Below are positions 16,898 to 28,470 of a DNA stretch of 64,000 nucleotides, one piece after another (the stretch's first letter is position 1; every line of letters starts with the position of its first letter). Source of the stretch: Mannheimia pernigra. Its GTDB lineage: Bacteria; Pseudomonadota; Gammaproteobacteria; Enterobacterales; Pasteurellaceae. Below the pieces are notes generated by a model. The model saw only the letters and a program-made list of their open reading frames with translations. It was not told the DNA's origin and did not search any database. Position numbers and translations under genes: made by a program. Where the stretch lies: assembly GCF_013377995.1 (NCBI RefSeq), contig NZ_CP055305.1, positions 868,001-932,000 on the forward strand. Direction: 5' to 3'.

Positions 16898-17356
16898 ATG
16901 TTTCGTGGCGTAAGTTCAATTAGCATTGATAATAAAGGGCGAATAACCATTCCGACCCGTTATCGTGCACAGCTGCTTGAAAAACATCACGGTATTTTAG
17001 TTTGCACCGTTGATATCCGTCAGCCCTGTTTGTTACTTTACCCATTATATGAATGGGAAATTGTTGAGCAAAAATTATTGGCCTTATCTAATTTTGACCC
17101 TGTTCAACGCCGTATTCAGCGAGTAATGCAAGGTTTTGCAACCGAATGTGAAATGGATTCTGCAGGTCGCATTTTACTCAGCCCTACTCTCCGCCAACAT
17201 GCCCAATTAGAACAACAAATTATGCTAGTGGGGCAATTAAATAAATTTGAAATTTGGCAAGATAAGCAATGGCAAACTCAAATTGCTGAAGATCTTGCTT
17301 TTGGTAGTTCAATTGAAATGCTTAATTGTGATGCCTTAAAAAATTTATCGCTATAG
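16898..17356 (+). CDS. mraZ: Transcriptional regulator MraZ
   Basis: I chose the ATG at 16898 (152 residues), which matches the usual MraZ start [19 protein letters not shown] and has GGAGAG about 10 nt upstream; a longer GTG/TTG form is unlikely. MraZ has two AbrB-like swapped-hairpin domains, each with a DxxGR core (here [14 protein letters not shown] and [14 protein letters not shown]). It binds repeated TGGG-type sites and represses the dcw cluster. It is the first gene of the division and wall cluster; rsmH starts 19 nt after it. Confidence 0.95.
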   Translation: MFRGVSSISIDNKGRITIPTRYRAQLLEKHHGILVCTVDIRQPCLLLYPLYEWEIVEQKLLALSNFDPVQRRIQRVMQGFATECEMDSAGRILLSPTLRQHAQLEQQIMLVGQLNKFEIWQDKQWQTQIAEDLAFGSSIEMLNCDALKNLSL

Positions 17357-17375
17357 TAATTGGATAATAATAAAA

Positions 17376-18317
17376 ATGAGCGACACCTCAAAACATATTA
17401 CAGTATTATTGCACGAAGCCGTTGATGGCTTGGCAATTAAGCCTAACGGCATCTATATTGACGGCACTTTTGGGCGAGGTGGCCATTCTCGTTTAATTCT
17501 ATCTAAACTTAGTGAAAATGGGCGTTTAATTGCGACAGATCGTGACCTACGAGCGATTGCAGAGGCGAAAACTATCAATGATCCTCGTTTTCAAATTGAA
17601 CATACTGCTTTTTCTGCCATTCCTGAAATATGTGAGCGAATGGGGCTTGTTGGAAAAATTGACGGAATTTTATTAGATTTAGGCGTATCTTCTCCTCAGT
17701 TAAATGAGGCAGAACGTGGCTTTAGTTTTATGCGTGATGGGCCGTTGGATATGCGTATGGACACAACAAAAGGATTATCTGCAGCAGAGTGGCTATCACA
17801 AGTGTCCGTTGAAGATCTGGCTTGGGTTCTTAAGGAGTTTGGCGAAGAACGTTTTGCCAAACGTATTGCACAAGCGGTCGTTTTTTATAATAAATCTGCA
17901 AGTGAAAAGATCTCTCGCACCTTACATCTGGCTCAAATTATTAGCGATGCTGTGCCGTTTAAAGATAAACACAAACATCCCGCAACACGCTCTTTTCAAG
18001 CGATTAGGATTTTTATCAACAGTGAATTAGACGAACTGGAAAAAGCACTTAGTTCAGCATTAACAGTATTAGCTCCAGAAGGGCGTTTGTCGATTATCAG
18101 TTTCCATTCGCTTGAAGATCGTATGGTAAAACAGTTTATGCGTAAACACAGTAAAGGTATGGAAGTACCTAGAGGTTTACCTATTTTAGAATCTGAACTT
18201 AATAAGAATATTCCTCTTAAAACGATTGGAAAAGCAATAATGCCAAGTGAGGCAGAAATTGAAGCCAATCCTCGCTCACGTAGTGCCGTACTGCGGATTG
18301 CTGAGAAACGCTCATAA
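17376..18317 (+). CDS. rsmH: 16S rRNA m4C1402 methyltransferase RsmH
   Basis: The 313-residue protein has the RsmH signature: N-terminal [13 protein letters not shown], AdoMet site [36 protein letters not shown], the inserted helical domain, and the C-terminal [19 protein letters not shown]. It methylates N4 of C1402 in 16S rRNA in the decoding centre. Second gene of the dcw cluster, followed after 11 nt by ftsL. An uptake sequence (ACAAGCGGT) lies inside the gene near 17871. Confidence 0.96.
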   Translation: MSDTSKHITVLLHEAVDGLAIKPNGIYIDGTFGRGGHSRLILSKLSENGRLIATDRDLRAIAEAKTINDPRFQIEHTAFSAIPEICERMGLVGKIDGILLDLGVSSPQLNEAERGFSFMRDGPLDMRMDTTKGLSAAEWLSQVSVEDLAWVLKEFGEERFAKRIAQAVVFYNKSASEKISRTLHLAQIISDAVPFKDKHKHPATRSFQAIRIFINSELDELEKALSSALTVLAPEGRLSIISFHSLEDRMVKQFMRKHSKGMEVPRGLPILESELNKNIPLKTIGKAIMPSEAEIEANPRSRSAVLRIAEKRS

Positions 18318-18328
18318 TAGGATTTAGT

Positions 18329-18640
18329 ATGTCAAATGAACGTTATCCGTTACATCAAATTATTCTTGATGATATTTTTAGCTATAATAAAGTAGCACTT
18401 TTATTACTTATTGGCATTGTTATTTCGGCTATTACCACAATTTGGATAACTCACCAAACCCGACTCTCTGTGAGCGAGCGAGGACAGTTAATTCAAGAAA
18501 ATCAAAAACTTGAGAATCAATATACTAATTTACAATTGGAAGAAAACAGTAGAAGTAGTAGAGCAAGAATAGATGCCGCTGCAACATCTTTTGGGCTCCA
18601 GCCAATTGAAAAAGAACAAGAAATTATTTTAGTTGAATAA
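18329..18640 (+). CDS. ftsL: Cell division protein FtsL
   Basis: The 103-residue bitopic protein has a cytoplasmic N-terminus, one membrane segment at about 22-44 (KVALLLLIGIVISAITTIWI), and a periplasmic heptad-type coiled coil (LIQENQKLENQYTNLQLEENS). FtsL forms the FtsQLB complex that activates FtsWI. It sits between rsmH and ftsI, the conserved place for this poorly conserved gene. ftsI starts 3 nt after its stop. Confidence 0.93.
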   Translation: MSNERYPLHQIILDDIFSYNKVALLLLIGIVISAITTIWITHQTRLSVSERGQLIQENQKLENQYTNLQLEENSRSSRARIDAAATSFGLQPIEKEQEIILVE

Positions 18641-18643
18641 AAA

Positions 18644-20704
18644 ATGGTTAAGTCAGTTAAATTAAAACGCAAACAAGAAACTCGCGTAAAAAAATCAGAA
18701 CCTCAAAAGACAGAGAGTAAAAAATTACCGAGTTTTTTACCTGGACGCTTTTGGGTTGTTGCTTTTTTTATGATTTTAATGGTTGCAGGCTTATTAGCAC
18801 AAACTGCTTATATTCAACTTATTGATTCTGAAAGATTAATTAAAGAAGCAAATAATCGTTCACTTCGAACTCAAGAATTACAATTCACGCGTGGCAGAAT
18901 CCTCGATCGTAATGGTCGTTTCCTTTCTATTAGCGTGCCTATGTATTCTCTAACACTTGATCCAAGGGAATATTTCGATACTAAGTTACGTCGTTCCAAT
19001 GCAAGCTGGCGTGCGTTAGCTATCGAAATGGGCACTTCAAAAAGTAAAATTGAAGCCAGTGTGAATAAATTTATTGAAAGAAAAAATGTGTCAAAAGAGA
19101 AAGTTGATTTTGACCCCCGCTCTATTCTCAATACCCAAAGCGAGGGTTATTGGACTCAACTTGCACAAGTAACGGGTTTAGATTACAACACGTTAATTGA
19201 AAAAGTGCGTAATAATCCAAACTCTGTTTTTGTGCATTTAGATGATGAAACTGCAATGTTAGAACGTGAGAAATTCCAAGCATTAAGTAAGGAAATTGGG
19301 CAGTCTTATAATGATTTAATGAGCGAGCTTTATAATAAAAATCGCCAACGATTCGTCTATTTATCCCGCCATCAATCAGAAGCAATTAGTACATATGCGA
19401 AACAATTAGATATAGATGCACTTGTTATTAAAGTGGAATCTCGCCGTTTTTATCCTCTAGCAGAAGAGGCCTCTCAACTTATTGGCTTTACTGATAAAGA
19501 TGATATGACAGGCTCGGAAGGTTTAGAGCGTAGTTTTAATTCTTTACTGGTAGGTAAAAACGGTAAACAAATTATCCGTAAAGATGCTAAGGGAAATACA
19601 GTAGAAAATATTCGTTCGGAAAAACAATACGACCCTCAAGATGTTATGCTCAGTATTGATGAAGAGCTGCAATCTATGGTTTATGGCGAAATTAAAAAAG
19701 CGGTACAAGAGAATAATGCTGAATCAGGTACAGCGGTATTAGTAGATGTCCAAACGGGTGAAATTTTAGCGATAGCAAATGCCCCCTCATTCAATCCGAA
19801 CAAGCGTGATAGCTTTAAACCAGAACTAATGCGTAATCGTGCAATTACAGATACTTTTGAACCAGGTTCAACGGTTAAACCTTTTACTGTCTTAACAGCC
19901 CTGCATCATAAAGTTACTGACAAAGAGGAAGTCATTAACACACGGCCTTTTGTAGTTAATGGCTATACAATCAAAGACGTTGCACCACGAGATAGCTTAA
20001 CGCTTACTGGTATTTTGCAGAAATCCAGTAATATTGGTGTGAGTAAATTAGCACTCAGAATGCCTGCTACTAAATTAGTAGATACCTACACCAAAGTTGG
20101 TTTTGGCAAAGATACTGGTTTAGGTTTAGGCGAACAGCGAGGTACAAACGGAGACCGTAAACGCTGGGCTGATATTGAACGAGCAACACTTTCTTATGGC
20201 TACGGCTTGAATGTTACCCCCCTTCAGCTTGCTCGTGCTTATGCAACGCTAGGTAGCTTTGGGATTTATCGCCCACTTTCTATCACAAAAGTTGATCCGC
20301 CTGTGATTGGCGAACGAGTATTGCCTGAAAAAACTACTCGTGATGTAGTACAAATGATGGAAAGTGTTGCTGCAAAAGGCGAAGGTGGGCATCGAGCAGC
20401 CGTTGATGGCTACCGTGTGGCAATTAAAACAGGTACAGCTCGTAAGCTCGAAAATGGTAAATATGTAGAGAAATATATTGCGTATACTGCAGGGCTTGCT
20501 CCAGCGAGTGATCCACGTTTCGCGTTAGTGGTACTTATTAATGAACCCAAAGCGGGCAACTATTATGGTGGTTTTGTTTCGGCACCGCTATTCTCTCGCA
20601 TTATGGGTTATACGCTTAAACAACGTAATGTTAAGCCAGATAACTTAACGTCAGACACCCAAAGTGCCGTGCGTGAAATCAAATTAGAACGTAGTATGAA
20701 TTAA
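18644..20704 (+). CDS. ftsI: Septal transpeptidase FtsI (PBP3), with enlarged N-terminal domain
   Basis: The membrane anchor lies at about residues 36-58 and the transpeptidase domain is complete: S409-T-V-K, KSSNIG (SxN) and KTGTA. It makes septal peptidoglycan cross-links with FtsW. At 686 residues it is much longer than H. influenzae PBP3 (610), whose active serine is Ser327; here it is Ser409, so about 80 residues have been added upstream. The extra length lies at about 120-242 and consists of three similar units with the pattern LA..G..Y..L...V..N...FV.L (one degenerate unit near 120-145, then 168-200 and 209-242), where the H. influenzae protein has one. The rest of the protein aligns without gaps by eye. 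Confidence 0.96.
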   Translation: MVKSVKLKRKQETRVKKSEPQKTESKKLPSFLPGRFWVVAFFMILMVAGLLAQTAYIQLIDSERLIKEANNRSLRTQELQFTRGRILDRNGRFLSISVPMYSLTLDPREYFDTKLRRSNASWRALAIEMGTSKSKIEASVNKFIERKNVSKEKVDFDPRSILNTQSEGYWTQLAQVTGLDYNTLIEKVRNNPNSVFVHLDDETAMLEREKFQALSKEIGQSYNDLMSELYNKNRQRFVYLSRHQSEAISTYAKQLDIDALVIKVESRRFYPLAEEASQLIGFTDKDDMTGSEGLERSFNSLLVGKNGKQIIRKDAKGNTVENIRSEKQYDPQDVMLSIDEELQSMVYGEIKKAVQENNAESGTAVLVDVQTGEILAIANAPSFNPNKRDSFKPELMRNRAITDTFEPGSTVKPFTVLTALHHKVTDKEEVINTRPFVVNGYTIKDVAPRDSLTLTGILQKSSNIGVSKLALRMPATKLVDTYTKVGFGKDTGLGLGEQRGTNGDRKRWADIERATLSYGYGLNVTPLQLARAYATLGSFGIYRPLSITKVDPPVIGERVLPEKTTRDVVQMMESVAAKGEGGHRAAVDGYRVAIKTGTARKLENGKYVEKYIAYTAGLAPASDPRFALVVLINEPKAGNYYGGFVSAPLFSRIMGYTLKQRNVKPDNLTSDTQSAVREIKLERSMN

Positions 20705-20712
20705 GGTCAGTT

Positions 20713-22212
20713 ATGAAACGTTTATTCCCTTTCATTACAACACTTGATGCTTGGGTTGAAGAGCTTACCGAGCTAAAGCAAATGACATTAGACAGCCGCC
20801 AAATACAACAAGGCGACTTATTTATTGCCCTTAAAGGTCATCAAGTTGATGGCAGAAAATTTATCCTAAATGCGATTGAGAAAGGGGCAAAAATTGTTTT
20901 AGCCGAAGCGGAAGAAGATCAAATCGAAGTAGAGCTTGATCCACAATTTGCAAAATTTAACCTAGATCGTACCGCTTGTTGTAAAGTCATTTCGGTGCCT
21001 CAGCTGCCAAAATGGCTTTCTGCTATTGCAGGGGCTTTTTACGATAATCCCTCACAAAAATTAGTTTTAGCAGGCATTACTGGCACGAATGGTAAAACGA
21101 CGACAGCCCAACTGCTTGCACAATGGCGTAATTTATTCGGTGGAAAATCAGCAGTAATGGGCACGATTGGCAACGGCTTATACGGCAAAGTACAAGAAGC
21201 GGTAAATACCACAGGCTCAGCAATTGAGATTCAACGTAATCTTGCTGATTTTGTAGAGCTTGGAGCAGATTTCTGCGCAATGGAAGTGAGCTCTCACGGT
21301 TTGGCACAATTTCGAGCGGAAGCCTTAGAATTTGATTTAGCCATTTTTACTAATTTAAGCCGAGATCACCTCGATTACCACAACACAATGGAAGAATACG
21401 CCGAAGCAAAATTCCGTTTGTTTCGTGAATTTGAAACTAAAGTACAGGTAATTAATGCCGATGACGAAATTGGCGCTAAATGGCTTTCAAAATTACCGAA
21501 TGCAGTGGCTGTAAGTGCTAAGCCAAATTTCAATAGTAATCATAAATTTGTAAAAGCAACTGCTGTAAAATTTACCTTACAAGGTGCCGTTATTCATTTT
21601 GAATCAAGCTGGGGAAATGGCGAATTACACAGCCGCTTAATTGGTGCTTTCAACGTAAGCAATATTTTGACCGCTTTTGCAGGTTTACTTGCATTAGGTT
21701 TTGATATTCAAACGCTCATCAAAACAGCTCCGCAATTAGTTGGTGTGGCGGGCAGAATGGAATGTATAACAAGCCCAAATAAACCTATGATAATTGTGGA
21801 CTACGCTCACACACCTGATGCATTAGAAAAAGCATTAGAGGCAGCACGTTTACATTGCGAAGGTGAACTGTATTGTATTTTTGGCTGTGGAGGCGACCGT
21901 GATGCAGGAAAACGCGCTCTGATGGCAGCTATTGCGGAAAAATTAGCAGATAAAGTAATTGCGACAGACGATAATCCAAGAACCGAAAACAATCAAAAAA
22001 TTATGTCGGATATTCTTAAAGGTTTTGAAAACCAATCTGCGGTACAAGTGATCCATAGCCGTGAACAAGCCATTAAAACCGCGATTAAGCAGGCAAAAGC
22101 AAGCGATGTGATTTTAATTGCAGGCAAAGGACACGAAGATTATCAGATTATTGGCACGGAAAAATTGCATTTTTCGGATCAGGAAACAGCAAGGAAGTAT
22201 TTAGCATCTTAA
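20713..22212 (+). CDS. murE: UDP-MurNAc-Ala-Glu:meso-diaminopimelate ligase MurE
   Basis: The 499-residue protein has the Mur ligase layout: N-terminal UDP-binding domain ([24 protein letters not shown]), ATP site [14 protein letters not shown], and the C-terminal domain with the DDNPRTEN motif that selects meso-diaminopimelate rather than lysine. It adds the third residue of the peptide stem in the cytoplasm. It starts 8 nt after ftsI. One uptake core lies inside the gene (near 20971). Confidence 0.97.
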   Translation: MKRLFPFITTLDAWVEELTELKQMTLDSRQIQQGDLFIALKGHQVDGRKFILNAIEKGAKIVLAEAEEDQIEVELDPQFAKFNLDRTACCKVISVPQLPKWLSAIAGAFYDNPSQKLVLAGITGTNGKTTTAQLLAQWRNLFGGKSAVMGTIGNGLYGKVQEAVNTTGSAIEIQRNLADFVELGADFCAMEVSSHGLAQFRAEALEFDLAIFTNLSRDHLDYHNTMEEYAEAKFRLFREFETKVQVINADDEIGAKWLSKLPNAVAVSAKPNFNSNHKFVKATAVKFTLQGAVIHFESSWGNGELHSRLIGAFNVSNILTAFAGLLALGFDIQTLIKTAPQLVGVAGRMECITSPNKPMIIVDYAHTPDALEKALEAARLHCEGELYCIFGCGGDRDAGKRALMAAIAEKLADKVIATDDNPRTENNQKIMSDILKGFENQSAVQVIHSREQAIKTAIKQAKASDVILIAGKGHEDYQIIGTEKLHFSDQETARKYLAS

Positions 22213-22250
22213 TCTACGCTCATACTTAATGATTTATATAAGAAAACAAA

Positions 22251-23645
22251 ATGATAAAACTAACCACCCAACAAATCGCTGACATTCTTAATGCCAAACT
22301 TATCGGCAGCGGTGATATTATGGTTGAAACCACCAGCACCGACACACGTCAAGCGGTCGAAAATGGTTTATTTTTTGCATTAAAAGGTGAACATTTTGAT
22401 GCACATCATTATCTTAAAAGTGCCGTGAAGCAAGGTTGTGTGGCAGTTGTCGTTGAGCGTGAGAGTGATATTGATGTGCCACAAATTGTGGTGGCAGATA
22501 CTCGCCCTGCATTCGGTGAATTGGCGAAGTGGTTAAAAGCAAAACTGAATCCGAAAACGGTAGCAATGACAGGTTCTTCTGGCAAAACTACCGTAAAAGA
22601 GATGACTGCAAAAATTTTGCAAAAAATGACCGCTTGTGAAGAGGACGTTTTATATACTTTTGGTAATTTAAACAATGACTTAGGTGTGCCGATGACCCTA
22701 ATGCGTTTAACGGAACAGCATAAATATGCGGTAATTGAGTTAGGGGCAAATCACATCGGTGAAATTGCTTATACCACTGAAATAGTGAAGCCAGATGCTT
22801 GTTTAGTGAATAATGTGGCAGCTGCTCACTTAGCTGGTTTTGGTTCGTTAGACGGTGTTGCAAAGGCGAAAGGGGAAATTTATCGTGGTTTAAAAGACGG
22901 CGGCAAAGCGATTGTGAATTTAGCCTTTTATTATCCGCAGTGGCAGAAAGAGATAGGTTCAAATGAAATTCAATCTTTCTCGTATATTGGTTCAGATTCT
23001 GATTCTTACGCCGATTATTGGGCAGATGAGGTTGAATTGTTGTTAAATGGCTCACGCTTCACAATCCATACACCACAAGGAGACATCAAGGTCGAACTCC
23101 CTTATTTGGGTCGCCATAATGTGAGTAATGCGTTAGCAGCAACCTCACTGGCAATGTCAGTTGGGGCAACATTAGCCGCAGTTAAAGCAGGGCTTGAGCA
23201 ACGTTTAATGGTAAAAGGGCGTTTGTATCCTTTACAAATTAATGAGAACTGCTTATTTATTGATGATACTTATAATGCCAATGTGGATTCAATGAGGTCA
23301 GCCATTTCCGTATTACAACACTATCCTGCATATCGAATTTTCGTCGTAGGCGATATGGCTGAATTAGGCGAAGAAAGTACTCAATGTCATCAAGACGTGG
23401 CGGATTTTGCTCAACAAGCGGAGTTAGATTTAATTGTCAGTTTTGGTAAAGAGAGTGCGGTTATCAGCCAAAATCCACAACATCATTTTATTGATAAACA
23501 ACAAATGGTTGAATTTTTAATGACGATTATTTTGCAAAAAATTGAACAAAAACAACCGCTTGTATTATTAGCAAAAGGCTCTCGTAGTCAAAAAATGGAA
23601 ACCGTGATTTCCGAGCTTTGTCATCAGTTTCATATCAATTTTTAA
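22251..23645 (+). CDS. murF: UDP-MurNAc-tripeptide:D-Ala-D-Ala ligase MurF
   Basis: The 464-residue protein begins MIKLTTQQIADILNAKLIG and carries TSTDTRQAVENGLFFALKGE, the ATP-binding GSSGKTTVKEM, and the C-terminal FIDDTYNANVDSMRSAISVL. It joins D-Ala-D-Ala to the tripeptide, the last cytoplasmic step. The stop is followed 23 nt later by mraY. Several uptake-type sequences occur within the gene (around 22340, 22630 and 23555). Confidence 0.96.
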   Translation: MIKLTTQQIADILNAKLIGSGDIMVETTSTDTRQAVENGLFFALKGEHFDAHHYLKSAVKQGCVAVVVERESDIDVPQIVVADTRPAFGELAKWLKAKLNPKTVAMTGSSGKTTVKEMTAKILQKMTACEEDVLYTFGNLNNDLGVPMTLMRLTEQHKYAVIELGANHIGEIAYTTEIVKPDACLVNNVAAAHLAGFGSLDGVAKAKGEIYRGLKDGGKAIVNLAFYYPQWQKEIGSNEIQSFSYIGSDSDSYADYWADEVELLLNGSRFTIHTPQGDIKVELPYLGRHNVSNALAATSLAMSVGATLAAVKAGLEQRLMVKGRLYPLQINENCLFIDDTYNANVDSMRSAISVLQHYPAYRIFVVGDMAELGEESTQCHQDVADFAQQAELDLIVSFGKESAVISQNPQHHFIDKQQMVEFLMTIILQKIEQKQPLVLLAKGSRSQKMETVISELCHQFHINF

Positions 23646-23668
23646 TTTAATTTTTTAAGGACTAAACA

Positions 23669-24751
23669 ATGTTGGTTTGGCTTGCTGAATATTTGGTGCA
23701 ATATAATACAGCGTTTAACGTTGTCTCTTATATTACTTTTCGTGCCATTATGGCGTTATTAACAGCAATGGGAATTGGTCTTTGGATTGGACCGAAAGTG
23801 ATTCGCCGTTTGCAGATCTTAAAATTTGGTCAAGAAGTGCGTAACGATGGTCCAGAAAGCCATTTTAAAAAACGCGGCACCCCAACAATGGGGGGCGTGA
23901 TGATTCTTGCTGCTATCGGTGTAAGTACATTGCTTTGGGCGGATCTGCGAAACGCTTATATTTGGTTTACTTTATTCGTCTTATTTGGTTATGGTGCGAT
24001 TGGCTTTGTGGATGATTATCGTAAAATTGTTCGTAAAAATACGGATGGTTTAATTGCCCGCTGGAAATATTTTTGGTTATCAGCCATCGCATTAGTAGCT
24101 GTATTTGGTATGTACGCCATTGGGAAAGGCACCGCAGCAACACAATTAGTTGTCCCATTTTTTAAAGATGTGATGCCACAATTAGGTCTATTTTATATTA
24201 TTTTAGCTTACTTCGTGATTGTTGGTACCAGTAATGCGGTTAATTTGACCGATGGTCTAGATGGGCTGGCGATTATGCCAATTATTCTAGTCGCCTCAGC
24301 GTTTGCATTAATTGCTTGGGCAACCGGTAATTTTAACTTTGCACAATATTTGCATATTCCGTTTATTCCAAAAACATCTGAATTAGTTATTTTATGTACT
24401 GCAATTGTAGGCGCTGGCTTAGGCTTTCTATGGTATAACACTTACCCTGCTCAAGTCTTTATGGGCGACGTAGGTTCACTTTCATTAGGTGGAGCATTAG
24501 GGGTTATTGCGGTATTGGTTCGCCAAGAATTATTATTAGTAGTGATGGGCGGTGTGTTTGTAGTGGAAGCTCTCTCAGTCATTTTACAGGTAGGCTCTTA
24601 CAAATTACGCCAAAAACGCATTTTCCGAATGGCTCCGATTCACCATCACTTTGAACTAAAAGGTTGGCCTGAGCCTCGAGTGATTGTCCGATTCTGGATC
24701 ATTACATTGATGTTGGTGCTAGTCGGTTTAGTCACACTAAAATTACGTTAA
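23669..24751 (+). CDS. mraY: Phospho-MurNAc-pentapeptide transferase MraY
   Basis: The 360-residue integral membrane protein has about ten membrane segments and the MraY motifs: [27 protein letters not shown] with the catalytic aspartates, [18 protein letters not shown] and [14 protein letters not shown]. It transfers phospho-MurNAc-pentapeptide to undecaprenyl phosphate, giving lipid I. The length equals that of the E. coli enzyme. It sits between murF and murD as in the classic order. Confidence 0.97.
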   Translation: MLVWLAEYLVQYNTAFNVVSYITFRAIMALLTAMGIGLWIGPKVIRRLQILKFGQEVRNDGPESHFKKRGTPTMGGVMILAAIGVSTLLWADLRNAYIWFTLFVLFGYGAIGFVDDYRKIVRKNTDGLIARWKYFWLSAIALVAVFGMYAIGKGTAATQLVVPFFKDVMPQLGLFYIILAYFVIVGTSNAVNLTDGLDGLAIMPIILVASAFALIAWATGNFNFAQYLHIPFIPKTSELVILCTAIVGAGLGFLWYNTYPAQVFMGDVGSLSLGGALGVIAVLVRQELLLVVMGGVFVVEALSVILQVGSYKLRQKRIFRMAPIHHHFELKGWPEPRVIVRFWIITLMLVLVGLVTLKLR

Positions 24752-24808
24752 TTGATAAGGTGCATTTTATGAATGTACCTTATGCTGTTTTAAAATTTAG
24801 AGAAAAAT

Positions 24809-26110
24809 ATGCAAAACCTATATAAAGATAAAATTATAACGGTGATTGGATTAGGCAAAACAGGGTTGTCTTGTGTTGATTTTTTTAGGCAAAAAGAAGC
24901 AACCGTACAGGTGATCGACACACGAGAAAATCCGACAGGTGCAGAGCAATTAGATAAGAATATTCCGTTATATACAGGTAGTTTAAAGAGCGAATGGTTA
25001 CTCAATTCTGATTTGATTGTAATTAGCCCAGGTTTAGCCGTGGCTAGACCAGAAATCCAGCAAGCCATGCAAGCGGGTATTGAAGTTGTCGGCGATGTAG
25101 AATTATTCTGCCGTGAAGCTAAAGCCCCAATTATTGCGATCACTGGTTCAAATGGTAAAAGCACGGTGACAACATTAACCACTGAAATGGCAAAACAAGC
25201 AGGGCTCAAAGTTGGAATGGGCGGTAACATTGGTGTGCCTGTTTTAAGCTTATTAGAAGAAGATTATGATCTTTTCGTGCTGGAATTATCAAGTTTTCAG
25301 CTTGAAACCACCTACTCACTTAAAGCAAAAGCCGCGACTATTTTAAACATCAGCGAAGATCATATGGATCGCTACCGTTCTCTCGCAGATTATCGCAACG
25401 CTAAATTGCGTATTTATGAAAATGCGGAACACATCATTGTAAATGGTGAAGATGCTCAAACTTACCCTGAACAAGCGGTTAAAAATGTAATTCGTTTTGC
25501 AGAACAAAATGCAGAATATTCAATACGTAATGGCATAATTTATTCAGGAGATACTGCCATTATTAGCACCAACAAAATGTTAATTAGTGGTCGTCATAAT
25601 GAGACGAATGCACTCGCTGCAATCGCCTTGGCAGAGGCGGCACATATACCACGTGAAGGCATTGTGAAAGGTTTGCAAGTTTACGGAGGGCTACCTCATC
25701 GTTTTCAAATAGTTGCCACAAATGATGGAGTGCGTTGGATAAACGACTCCAAAGCAACCAATGTTGGGAGTACCGTAGCGGCATTAAATGGGCTGAGAGT
25801 GGCGGGTAAACTATATTTATTACTAGGCGGTGATGGCAAATCCGCTGATTTTTCAGCGCTTAAACCATTAATTAATAAGCCAAATATTTTTTGCTATTGC
25901 TTTGGGAAAGATGGTCAAGAGCTAGCTAAATTAAGTGAGCAGAGTGTGTTAAGGGAAACGATGCAAGAAGCGATTGCCGCTATTCGTCCACAGCTTAAAA
26001 AAGGTGATATGGTTTTACTCTCTCCTGCCTGTGCAAGCTTAGATCAGTTTAAAAACTTTGAACAGCGTGGTGAGGTATTTGTTTCGTTGGCACAAGAGCA
26101 AGACGTGTAA
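24809..26110 (+). CDS. murD: UDP-MurNAc-L-Ala:D-glutamate ligase MurD
   Basis: The 433-residue protein starts with a nucleotide-binding strand (KIITVIGLGKTGLSCVDFF), followed by ISPGLAVARPEIQQA, the ATP site ITGSNGKSTVTTL, and the C-terminal WINDSKATNVGSTVAAL and PACASLDQFKNFEQRGE. It adds D-Glu, the second residue of the stem. Its last base overlaps the first base of ftsW (stop TAA with ATG sharing A), which implies translational coupling. Confidence 0.97.
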   Translation: MQNLYKDKIITVIGLGKTGLSCVDFFRQKEATVQVIDTRENPTGAEQLDKNIPLYTGSLKSEWLLNSDLIVISPGLAVARPEIQQAMQAGIEVVGDVELFCREAKAPIIAITGSNGKSTVTTLTTEMAKQAGLKVGMGGNIGVPVLSLLEEDYDLFVLELSSFQLETTYSLKAKAATILNISEDHMDRYRSLADYRNAKLRIYENAEHIIVNGEDAQTYPEQAVKNVIRFAEQNAEYSIRNGIIYSGDTAIISTNKMLISGRHNETNALAAIALAEAAHIPREGIVKGLQVYGGLPHRFQIVATNDGVRWINDSKATNVGSTVAALNGLRVAGKLYLLLGGDGKSADFSALKPLINKPNIFCYCFGKDGQELAKLSEQSVLRETMQEAIAAIRPQLKKGDMVLLSPACASLDQFKNFEQRGEVFVSLAQEQDV

Positions 26111-27288
26111 TGTTAGAGAAATTTAAAACAGAATGGGATAAATGGGTCAGATTAACGCCTTCTAATTCACTGTATGACAGAACCCTAATTTGGCTATTTT
26201 TAGGGTTACTTGTTATCGGATTTATTATGGTTACGTCCGCTTCTATTCCCATCAGTACAAGATTAAATGATGATCCGTTCTACTTTGCGGTTCGTGATGG
26301 CTTATATATTATTGTCTCCATTATTTTTTGCTATGTTTTTGTACAGATTCCCGTCGAAAAATGGGAAAAATATAATGTCGTGCTATTTTTTATCTCCATT
26401 AGTTTTTTGATCGCCGTACTGATTTTTGGTCGATCGATTAATGGGGCTGTGCGTTGGATCCCATTAGGCATTCTTAATTTCCAGCCAGCAGAGTTAGCTA
26501 AATTAGCCGTAATTTGCTATTTTGCGAGTTTTTATGTGCGTAAATATGATGAAATCCGTAAGGAAAAAGCCAGTTTCTGGCGGCCAGCAGTGATTTTATT
26601 TGTATTTGGTTTTCTACTCATTTTACAGCCCGATTTGGGCAGTACTTTTGTATTATTTGTACTTACATTTTCAATGCTCTTTATAGTCGGAGCGAAAATT
26701 ATGCAATTTATGTTTTTAGGGGTAGTCGGAACGGTATTATTTGCTGTGCTGATATTAACTTCTGAATATCGCCTAAAACGCGTTACCTCATTTATGGATC
26801 CTTTCGCAGATGCTTATGGGGATGGTTTCCAGCTTTCTAATTCCCAAATGGCATTTGGACAAGGTCAATTTTGGGGACAAGGCTTAGGAAATTCAGTACA
26901 AAAATTGGAATATTTACCTGAAGCTCACACTGACTTTGTAATGGCTGTAGCGGGGGAAGAATTTGGCTTCTTTGGTATTATTTGCATCGTGCTTTTATTA
27001 TTACTATTGACGATGAGAGCATTAAAAATCAGCCGAGAATCCTTAATTTTAGAAGAGCGTTTCAAAGGCTATATGGCATTTGGTATTGCGATTTGGATTT
27101 TCTTGCAAGGATTTGTGAATTTGGGCGTAGCATCAGGATTATTGCCTACTAAAGGTTTAACTTTCCCGTTAGTGAGCTATGGTGGCTCAAGCTTGGTGAT
27201 TATGTCCACTGCTATTGCGGTATTGTTGAGAATAGATCATGAAAATCGGGCTGAGCGAATTGGTCATGCCAAAATAAAAACCCTATAG
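26110..27288 (+). CDS. ftsW: Septal peptidoglycan polymerase FtsW
   Basis: The 392-residue SEDS-family protein has about ten membrane segments, FQPAELAKLAVICYFASF in the middle, and the signature LLPTKGLTFPLVSYGGSSL near the C-terminus. It polymerises septal glycan together with FtsI and recognises lipid II. It overlaps murD by one base. A 119-nt gap with an inverted pair of uptake sequences separates it from murG. Confidence 0.96.
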   Translation: MLEKFKTEWDKWVRLTPSNSLYDRTLIWLFLGLLVIGFIMVTSASIPISTRLNDDPFYFAVRDGLYIIVSIIFCYVFVQIPVEKWEKYNVVLFFISISFLIAVLIFGRSINGAVRWIPLGILNFQPAELAKLAVICYFASFYVRKYDEIRKEKASFWRPAVILFVFGFLLILQPDLGSTFVLFVLTFSMLFIVGAKIMQFMFLGVVGTVLFAVLILTSEYRLKRVTSFMDPFADAYGDGFQLSNSQMAFGQGQFWGQGLGNSVQKLEYLPEAHTDFVMAVAGEEFGFFGIICIVLLLLLLTMRALKISRESLILEERFKGYMAFGIAIWIFLQGFVNLGVASGLLPTKGLTFPLVSYGGSSLVIMSTAIAVLLRIDHENRAERIGHAKIKTL

Positions 27289-27289
27289 T

Positions 27290-27346
27290 ACAAGCGGTCT
27301 ATTTTTACTTAAAAATTGCAAAAAATCGGAAATTTTAACCGCTTGT
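27290..27346. repeat. Inverted pair of DNA uptake sequences between ftsW and murG
   Basis: ACAAGCGGT at 27290 and ACCGCTTGT at 27338 face each other around an A/T-rich spacer and could form a hairpin. Placed directly after the ftsW stop inside the dcw cluster, it may attenuate rather than end transcription. Confidence 0.7.
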
Positions 27347-27407
27347 ATTTACTTAAGAAGAGGTAAATCAAGTAGAATAATGCGTTTTCATATTAAAAGA
27401 ATTAAAA

Positions 27408-28463
27408 ATGGCTAAAAAATTATTAGTGATGGCAGGTGGTACAGGCGGACACGTTTTTCCTGCAATAGCTGTCGCACGAGAGTTGCAAAAACAGGGCTGG
27501 CAAATTCGTTGGCTAGGTACGAAAGACAGAATGGAAGCCACTCTTGTTCCAAAATATGGCATAGAAATTGACTTTATTGAAATTTCAGGCTTGCGAGGTA
27601 AAGGGCTCGGTGCATTACTGAAATCTCCTTTTGCGATCTGTAAAGCGGTGATGCAGGCTCGTAAAATCATTAAAAACTATCAGCCAGATGCAGTGCTAGG
27701 TATGGGTGGGTATGTTTCTGGACCAGGTGGTATTGCAGCGAAATTATGCGGTGTACCCGTAATTTTACACGAGCAAAATGCCGTAGCAGGTTTAACGAAT
27801 GTATGGCTTTCAAAAATTGCTCGCAAGGTGTTGCAAGCCTTTCCAACCGCTTTTAATAATGCAGAAGTAGTAGGCAATCCTGTGCGTGAAGATTTATTGT
27901 CTTTGCCTTTACCAAATGAGCGTTTTGCCAAACGAGACTATCCTATCAATATTTTAGTAATGGGCGGCAGCCAAGGGGCGAGAGTGATGAATCAAACCGT
28001 GCCAGAAGTAGCGAAAGTGTTGGGTAGCAATGTGTTTATTAGCCACCAAGTTGGTAAAGGTAATTTAGTTGGTATCAAAGAAATATATCAACAAACGGGC
28101 AACGGCATTGCCTCAGAATTTATTGATGAGATGAAAGTGGCGTATGAATGGGCAGATTTAGTTATTTGCCGTTCAGGAGCTTTAACGGTTTGTGAAATTG
28201 CTGCCGTTGGCTTGCCTGCTATTTTCGTCCCATTCCAACATAAAGATAGACAACAATTTTTAAATGCGAATTATTTGGCGGAATCTGGAGCTGCAGTGAT
28301 TATTGAGCAAGAGGAGTTTAATGCCCAATCATTATTGAACACGTTACAGCCATTAATTGCCGATCGCCAAAAATTATTAGATATGGCAATCAAAGCCAGA
28401 GCCAAAGCAATGCCATACGCGGCACAACGTGTGGCAGAAGTGATTATTCAAGAAGCGAATTAA
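27408..28463 (+). CDS. murG: UDP-GlcNAc:lipid I transferase MurG
   Basis: The 351-residue protein starts [21 protein letters not shown] with the glycine-rich motif, and carries [29 protein letters not shown], and the nucleotide-sugar site region [28 protein letters not shown] with the following [10 protein letters not shown]. It acts on the inner face of the membrane to convert lipid I to lipid II. The length is close to the E. coli enzyme (355). Paired uptake sequences flank it on both sides. Confidence 0.97.
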   Translation: MAKKLLVMAGGTGGHVFPAIAVARELQKQGWQIRWLGTKDRMEATLVPKYGIEIDFIEISGLRGKGLGALLKSPFAICKAVMQARKIIKNYQPDAVLGMGGYVSGPGGIAAKLCGVPVILHEQNAVAGLTNVWLSKIARKVLQAFPTAFNNAEVVGNPVREDLLSLPLPNERFAKRDYPINILVMGGSQGARVMNQTVPEVAKVLGSNVFISHQVGKGNLVGIKEIYQQTGNGIASEFIDEMKVAYEWADLVICRSGALTVCEIAAVGLPAIFVPFQHKDRQQFLNANYLAESGAAVIIEQEEFNAQSLLNTLQPLIADRQKLLDMAIKARAKAMPYAAQRVAEVIIQEAN

Positions 28464-28470
28464 TGAGAGA

